Below are positions 59,966 through 64,000 of a DNA stretch of 64,000 nt, piece by piece. Each line of letters opens with the position of its first letter. Within the stretch, counting starts at the first letter, position 1. Made by a program: the position numbers and the translations under genes. The notes under the pieces are model-generated. The model had not been told where the DNA came from, made no database searches, and saw nothing but the letters and a program-made list of their open reading frames with translations. The DNA comes from Humibacter sp049446075 (GTDB lineage: Bacteria > Actinomycetota > Actinomycetes > Actinomycetales > Microbacteriaceae), in assembly GCF_049446075.1 (NCBI RefSeq), contig NZ_JBMSEB010000001.1:1054001-1118000 (forward strand), written 5' to 3'.

Positions 59966-60014
59966 CGGCACGGACGGCCAGCGCGGATGGAGGGGCGATG
60001 AGGCCGCGGGCCGC

Positions 60015-60845
60015 TTAGCCTCTGGCGCGGAGCGCAGCCTCGTAGAGAGCCCGCTTCGAGAGTCCGGTCGCGGCCGCCACGGATGCCGAGGCATCCTTCA
60101 AGCTCTCGCCCGTGCCGGTGAGCAGGAGCACCTCTTGAACGCCGGTGCCCAGGTCGACGGTGCGCGCGATTGCGCCCGCGACCACCACCACGATCTCGCC
60201 CCGCACGCCATCGGCCGCCCACGCGGCCAGCTCCTGAACCGTGCCGCGCCGCACCTCCTCGTGAAGCTTCGTCAGCTCACGGCACACGACCGCGCGTCTG
60301 GATGCCCCGAACGCGTGCACCATGGCGGCGAGCGAGTCGGCGAGACGGTTTGGCGACTCGAAGAACACCATGGTGCGCAGCTCGTCGGCGAGTGCTCCGA
60401 GCAGGGATGCGCGCTCCCCCGCCTTGCGGGGCAGGAACCCCTCGAACGTGAACCGGTCGGTGGGCAGGCCGGAGACGGCAAGCGCGGTGAGCACGGCGCT
60501 GGGCCCAGGGATGACCGTGACAGGCACGTCGGCGGCAGCGGCTGCCACGACAAGGTGGAAGCCGGGATCGGAGACCGTCGGCATGCCGGCATCCGAGAGC
60601 ACAAGCACGTCGGTGTCGCGCGCTTGCAGAACAAGGTCGCTCGACCGGTCGCGCTCGTTGTAGTCGTGCAGCGCCACGAGCTTCGGCCGGTTGGCGACCC
60701 CCAGCCCGTGCAGCAGACGCTGCGCGACTCGCGTGTCTTCGGCGGCGACCACCTGCACGCGTTCGAGCGTCTCCACGAGCCGACGCGAGGCGTCGCCGAG
60801 GTTGCCGATGGGCGTCGCCGCGAGGATGATCACGTGTCCAGTCAT
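60015..60845 (-). CDS. rsmI: 16S rRNA (cytidine-1402-2'-O)-methyltransferase
   Basis: SAM-dependent methylation of C1402 in 16S rRNA. The 276-residue protein is a tetrapyrrole-methylase-fold enzyme with ILAATPIGNLGDASRRLVETL at the start, VAAEDTRVAQRLLHGLGV, VLVLSDAGMPTVSDPGF, VIPGPSAVLTALAVSGLPTDRFTFEGFLP and MVFFESPNRL, all hallmarks of RsmI. The ATG at 60845 begins the conserved block; upstream in-frame sequence lacks homology. It is divergent from the PMT gene with only 25 bp between start codons, a common actinobacterial arrangement. Confidence 0.96.
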   Translation of the reverse strand: MTGHVIILAATPIGNLGDASRRLVETLERVQVVAAEDTRVAQRLLHGLGVANRPKLVALHDYNERDRSSDLVLQARDTDVLVLSDAGMPTVSDPGFHLVVAAAAADVPVTVIPGPSAVLTALAVSGLPTDRFTFEGFLPRKAGERASLLGALADELRTMVFFESPNRLADSLAAMVHAFGASRRAVVCRELTKLHEEVRRGTVQELAAWAADGVRGEIVVVVAGAIARTVDLGTGVQEVLLLTGTGESLKDASASVAAATGLSKRALYEAALRARG

Positions 60846-60866
60846 AGCATTGCGCCCTAGCATTGC
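60845..60866 (+). promoter_or_regulatory. Promoter of the PMT gene with repeated TAGCATTGC
   Basis: TAGCATTGC occurs at 60845-60853 and 60858-60866. In the second copy TAGCAT (60858-60863) is a -10 box 7 nt before the GTG at 60871, giving a leaderless message. Confidence 0.5.
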
Positions 60867-60870
60867 CGTC

Positions 60871-62514
60871 GTGACTGCCGCGCCTTCGACAACCGCCGAG
60901 CGCTGGGCGGTGGCCGAACCGACAGGCTCGCGACTGGACCGTTGGTTCGCGCGAACGGTGGACACGCCGGCCAAGCTGCGGCTCTACTCCTGGGGCCTTC
61001 CCGCCCTCGTCACGCTCATCGCCACCGTGGCACGCCTGTGGTCGCTCGGCGATCCGCACGCCCTGGTGTTCGACGAGACCTTCTACGTGAAGGACGCCTG
61101 GACCCTCATGCACAAGGGCTGGGAGGCCGCCTGGCCCGCGAACATCGACCCGAAGTTCGCCGATGGCGACGTGAACGCCTACACGAGCGATCCGGAGTTC
61201 GTGGCGCATCCGCCGTTCGGCAAATGGATGATCGCAGCAGGCCTCGCGATCTTCGGTGCCCAGAACACGGTCGGCTGGCGCATCTCGACCGCGGTCGTCG
61301 GAATCCTCGCCGTGGTCGTGCTCATGCTCATCGCCAAGCGCATGTTCCGCTCGACGCTGATCGCGTCGCTCGCGGGTCTCATCATGGCGATCGACGGCAA
61401 CGCGATCGTGATGAGCCGGGTGGCCATCCTCGACAACTCCGTGATGTTCCTCGCGTTGCTGGCCTTCGGATGCCTGCTCCTCGACCGGTCGTGGCACGAG
61501 AGACGGTTGGCCGCCCGGGTGGCGCGGAACACGGCGGAGGGGCGCGACCCGGGGTGGGGTCCGTGGTTGTGGTGGCGTCCGTGGCTTCTCGTGGCGGGCA
61601 TCCTGTTGGGTCTGGATGCCGGCGTGAAGTGGTCGGGCTTCTACTTTCTCGCCTTCTTCGCCGTGTACGTCGTTGTGGTCGACGTTCTGGCCAGACGCCG
61701 GTCGGGAGTGCGGTACTGGTCGGAGTCGGGCATCGTCAAGGGCGGCGTCGTCTCGTTCGTGCTCATGGTGCCGATTGCGGTCGCGACCTACGTCGCCACC
61801 TGGTCGGGTTGGCTGCTCAACCCGGGCGGCTATTACCGCAACTGGGTGCAGACCACCGCGGACGCCAAGTGGACCGGCCTGCTGTCATGGGTTCCGAACT
61901 GGGCGCAGAACCTCTGGCATTACCAGGCGGAGATGTACGGCTACTCGATCAACCTGCACACGCCGCATCCGTATCAGTCGAACCCGTTGACCTGGCTCCT
62001 CATGCTGCGGCCCACCAGCATGTACTACGTCGGCACCAAGTACGGGGTCGACGGATGCACCTCCCCCGGCGGATGCTCCTCGGCCATCACAGAGCTCGGC
62101 AACCCGATCATCTGGTGGGCGGGCGCCGTGGCCGTCGTCTACCTCGCATACCGGCTCATCCGGTTCCGCGACTGGCGGCACGGGCTGATCCTCACCGGGC
62201 TCGCGGCCGGATACCTGCCCTGGATGCTCTACGCGGGCCGCACCATCTTCACCTTCTACTCGATCGCCTTCGCGCCATATGTCTACCTGGCGCTCGCCGC
62301 CGCGTTCGCCATGATCGTCGGCAGAGCGAAGGATCCCTCGTACCACCGGGTGCGCGGCCTCAGCCTGCTCGCCGTCTTCGTCTTCGTGATCGTCGTGGTC
62401 TCGGCGTTCTTCTACCCGCTCTGGTCGGGCATGCAGATTCCGTTCTGGTACTGGCAGGTGCACATGTGGCTACCCAACGTCGTGACCGGGATCGGCACCA
62501 TCGGGTGGATCTAG
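60871..62514 (+). CDS. Protein O-mannosyltransferase (PMT family)
   Basis: It transfers mannose from polyprenyl-phosphate mannose to Ser/Thr of exported proteins at the membrane. The 547-residue GT39-type enzyme has about 11 membrane helices. The first extracytoplasmic loop carries the catalytic FDETFYVKDAW and a conserved HPPFGKWMIAAG block; the LNPGGYYRNWVQ and RPTSMYYVGTKYGVDGC regions are typical of the actinobacterial branch. GTG 60871 is chosen from the promoter position; no ribosome-binding site exists. It is divergent from rsmI. Confidence 0.93.
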   Translation: MTAAPSTTAERWAVAEPTGSRLDRWFARTVDTPAKLRLYSWGLPALVTLIATVARLWSLGDPHALVFDETFYVKDAWTLMHKGWEAAWPANIDPKFADGDVNAYTSDPEFVAHPPFGKWMIAAGLAIFGAQNTVGWRISTAVVGILAVVVLMLIAKRMFRSTLIASLAGLIMAIDGNAIVMSRVAILDNSVMFLALLAFGCLLLDRSWHERRLAARVARNTAEGRDPGWGPWLWWRPWLLVAGILLGLDAGVKWSGFYFLAFFAVYVVVVDVLARRRSGVRYWSESGIVKGGVVSFVLMVPIAVATYVATWSGWLLNPGGYYRNWVQTTADAKWTGLLSWVPNWAQNLWHYQAEMYGYSINLHTPHPYQSNPLTWLLMLRPTSMYYVGTKYGVDGCTSPGGCSSAITELGNPIIWWAGAVAVVYLAYRLIRFRDWRHGLILTGLAAGYLPWMLYAGRTIFTFYSIAFAPYVYLALAAAFAMIVGRAKDPSYHRVRGLSLLAVFVFVIVVVSAFFYPLWSGMQIPFWYWQVHMWLPNVVTGIGTIGWI

Positions 62515-62653
62515 CGTTCTGGTGAACCCGCCGATCGGCGGGTGCACGGTGACAGACTCGGAGCAGGTGGCGGGTACCCGAGTGCCGCAACGGTGGTCAG
62601 GCTTGATGCATCAGCCGCACCACGCTGCTACCCGAAACGATGGAGTTTCCGCC

Positions 62654-63628
62654 ATGCCTGCACAAACGCTTCCCCGCCCGCCGTTCGATCCGGAGCTGGA
62701 GGCCGCGCTCACGACGATCGCCGCGCAGATTCCGCCCACCGTGACAAGCGAGATGCTCACGGCCATGAAGCAGGGGTCGACGGTTGAATGGGGGCTGTCG
62801 ATCGACGAGGTCCTGGCCAGCAACGGCCTGAGCCAGCGAGATGTCGTGATCCCGGGGTTCCGCGGCGACGAGATCACCGTATCGATCATCGAACCAGAGG
62901 GCAGAACCGGCGTCGGCCCTGGCATCTTCCACATCCACGGCGGCGGGATGGTGATCGGCACCCGCTTCCTCGGGGTCACCGACTACGTCGACGCCATCCT
63001 CCGGCACAACGCCGTCTTGGTGACCGTCGAATACCGGCTGGCTCCCGAGTTCCCCGATCCGTATCCCGTGGAGGACTGCTACGCCGGGCTGGTGTGGACG
63101 GCGGAACACGCATCCGAACTGGGTATCGATCCGGCGAGCCTCCTCATCGCGGGGGCCAGCGCGGGAGGAGGCCTGACGGCCGGCACCGCGCTTCTCGCCA
63201 GAGATCGCGGTGGCCCCGTTCTTCTCGGGCAGATCCTGCAATGCCCGATGCTGGACGACCGCGACCGCACCGTGTCCACCAGGCAGATCGACGGAGTGGG
63301 TGTGTGGGACCGCACCTCGAACATCACCGGGTGGACCGCCCTTCTCGGCGAGCGCAGGAGCACGGACGACGTCTCGATCTACGCCGCGCCGTCGCGCGCC
63401 ATCGATCTTTCCGGGCTTCCGACGACCTACATCGAATGCGGGAGCGCCGAGGTGTTCCGCGACGAGGACGTCGAGTACGCGAACCTGCTCTGGCAGGCGG
63501 GAGTGCAGGCAGAGTTGCACGTCTGGGCCGGGGGCTTCCACGGCTTCGAGATGGTGGAGCACGCCGCAGTGAGCCGTGCCCAACGAGCGGCGCGCGAAAG
63601 CTGGATCGACAGGACTCTGCGCAGCTGA
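62654..63628 (+). CDS. Alpha/beta hydrolase, hormone-sensitive lipase (HSL) type
   Basis: A 324-residue serine esterase of the bacterial HSL (family IV) group. The oxyanion motif is HIHGGGMVIG, the nucleophile elbow GASAGGG, and the acid/base residues are in EVFRDEDVEYA and AGGFHGFEM. The N-terminal cap region (DPELEAALTTIAAQIPPTVTSEML) is of family length. It probably cleaves short-chain esters. The ATG at 62654 has GGAG 9 nt upstream; the upstream in-frame stretch lacks homology. The next gene, a probable regulator, starts 92 bp later and could control it. Confidence 0.92.
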   Translation: MPAQTLPRPPFDPELEAALTTIAAQIPPTVTSEMLTAMKQGSTVEWGLSIDEVLASNGLSQRDVVIPGFRGDEITVSIIEPEGRTGVGPGIFHIHGGGMVIGTRFLGVTDYVDAILRHNAVLVTVEYRLAPEFPDPYPVEDCYAGLVWTAEHASELGIDPASLLIAGASAGGGLTAGTALLARDRGGPVLLGQILQCPMLDDRDRTVSTRQIDGVGVWDRTSNITGWTALLGERRSTDDVSIYAAPSRAIDLSGLPTTYIECGSAEVFRDEDVEYANLLWQAGVQAELHVWAGGFHGFEMVEHAAVSRAQRAARESWIDRTLRS

Positions 63629-63720
63629 ACTCGGGTGGGAGCCGACCTCCTTGGCGGCTGGCAGGCTCCCTCCCGGCCCGCTCGGTTATGGTCGACTACA
63701 CGCGAGCAGTGGAGCCGGGT

Positions 63721-64000
63721 ATGAAAGAACTCGTCGGACGGATCACAGCGCTCGATCCCGAAGCCAGCGAGACACTCAAGGTGGTCTCATACTTCGACAC
63801 GCTGATCGCGAAGGATGTCGGGAGGGAGAGCCTCCTGCGTGGCGCGGCGGCCATGGCCGGGGCGCCCGTCGGATACCGGGATCGCGCACGCACGACCCGC
63901 ATCGCCCCGACCGGACAGCCGCTCGCCGGGCCGCAGACCTCGCTGGGCCAGGCGTCATGGCCGACGACGGCGGTGACATCGGATGCCGTCGTCTGGATCG
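63721..64000 (+). CDS. N-terminal part of a probable PucR-like regulator (cut by window edge)
   Basis: Only 93 codons are present. The start MKELVGRITALDPEASETLKVVSYFDTL, followed by GRESLLRGAAAMAGAPVGYRDRARTTRI, resembles the sensor part of actinobacterial PucR/CdaR-type regulators, in which a variable N-terminal domain precedes a C-terminal helix-turn-helix not visible here. GGAG lies 7 nt before the ATG at 63721. The family call rests on this short piece and is tentative. Confidence 0.55.
   Translation, partial: MKELVGRITALDPEASETLKVVSYFDTLIAKDVGRESLLRGAAAMAGAPVGYRDRARTTRIAPTGQPLAGPQTSLGQASWPTTAVTSDAVVWI

Overview
The window is high-GC DNA from an actinobacterium, most likely a member of the Microbacteriaceae (Leifsonia-like). 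This rests on gene content and order (metG-tatD-rsmA-ispE; tRNA-Gln-glmU-prs; a PMT mannosyltransferase divergent from rsmI), frequent GTG starts, many genes with a -10 hexamer 6-7 nt before the start codon (leaderless transcripts), and constant use of the word GGATGCC/GGCATCC, a habit I associate with this family. It looks like a normal chromosomal segment. I see no phage, integrase, insertion sequence or CRISPR array.

Layout. 1-6.8 kb: a partial dihydrolipoyl dehydrogenase, rlmN, a small cupin, divergent gntK and gnd (gluconate to pentose phosphate), a DHA2 drug exporter and two DUF202 membrane proteins. 6.9-10.7 kb: prs and glmU, tRNA-Gln, a DUF1801 protein and a MarR regulator. 10.8-16 kb: an accessory patch with a NIPSNAP protein, a flavin monooxygenase whose 5' end seems frameshifted, an NmrA/LysR divergent pair between imperfect 38-bp direct repeats, an alpha/beta-hydrolase remnant and a small alarmone synthetase. 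16-25.2 kb: assimilatory sulfur cluster (CbiX-like chelatase, siroheme sulfite reductase, APS reductase, CysD, CysN, a sulfonate-type ABC transporter, CobA), with almost every junction overlapping.

25.2-36.3 kb: GNAT proteins, a DAHP synthase preceded by an aromatic-rich leader peptide and attenuator-like RNA, a membrane protein, an SDR/XRE pair, an MFS exporter, an F420-reductase-like protein, an ABC-F protein and a Bcr/CflA exporter. 36.4-40.7 kb: the metG-tatD-rsmA-ispE housekeeping operon. 40.7-45.1 kb: a four-gene tryptophan-to-anthranilate operon (kynA, amidohydrolase, kynU, CE15-like esterase). 45.3-48.1 kb: a DUF222/HNH protein and an ArsR/DUF5937 regulator coupled to a 67-codon ORF. 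48.2-57.7 kb: a galactoside locus (binding protein, two permeases, DeoR regulator, GH36 alpha-galactosidase) divergent from a GH2 beta-galactosidase. 57.7-64 kb: an acyl-CoA dehydrogenase, rsmI, PMT, an HSL-type hydrolase and the start of a probable regulator.

The most interesting signal is the DAHP synthase leader at 27.0-27.23 kb: a leaderless ORF encoding a Trp-Tyr-Ala-Tyr-Phe peptide, a 16-bp stem using the leader coding sequence, a near-copy of one arm further down, a terminator hairpin, and a hairpin hiding the ribosome-binding site. Next are the kynurenine operon with two candidate enzymes for the unassigned formamidase step, the sulfur operon with an embedded transporter, and the GGATGCC word that overrides normal codon choice.
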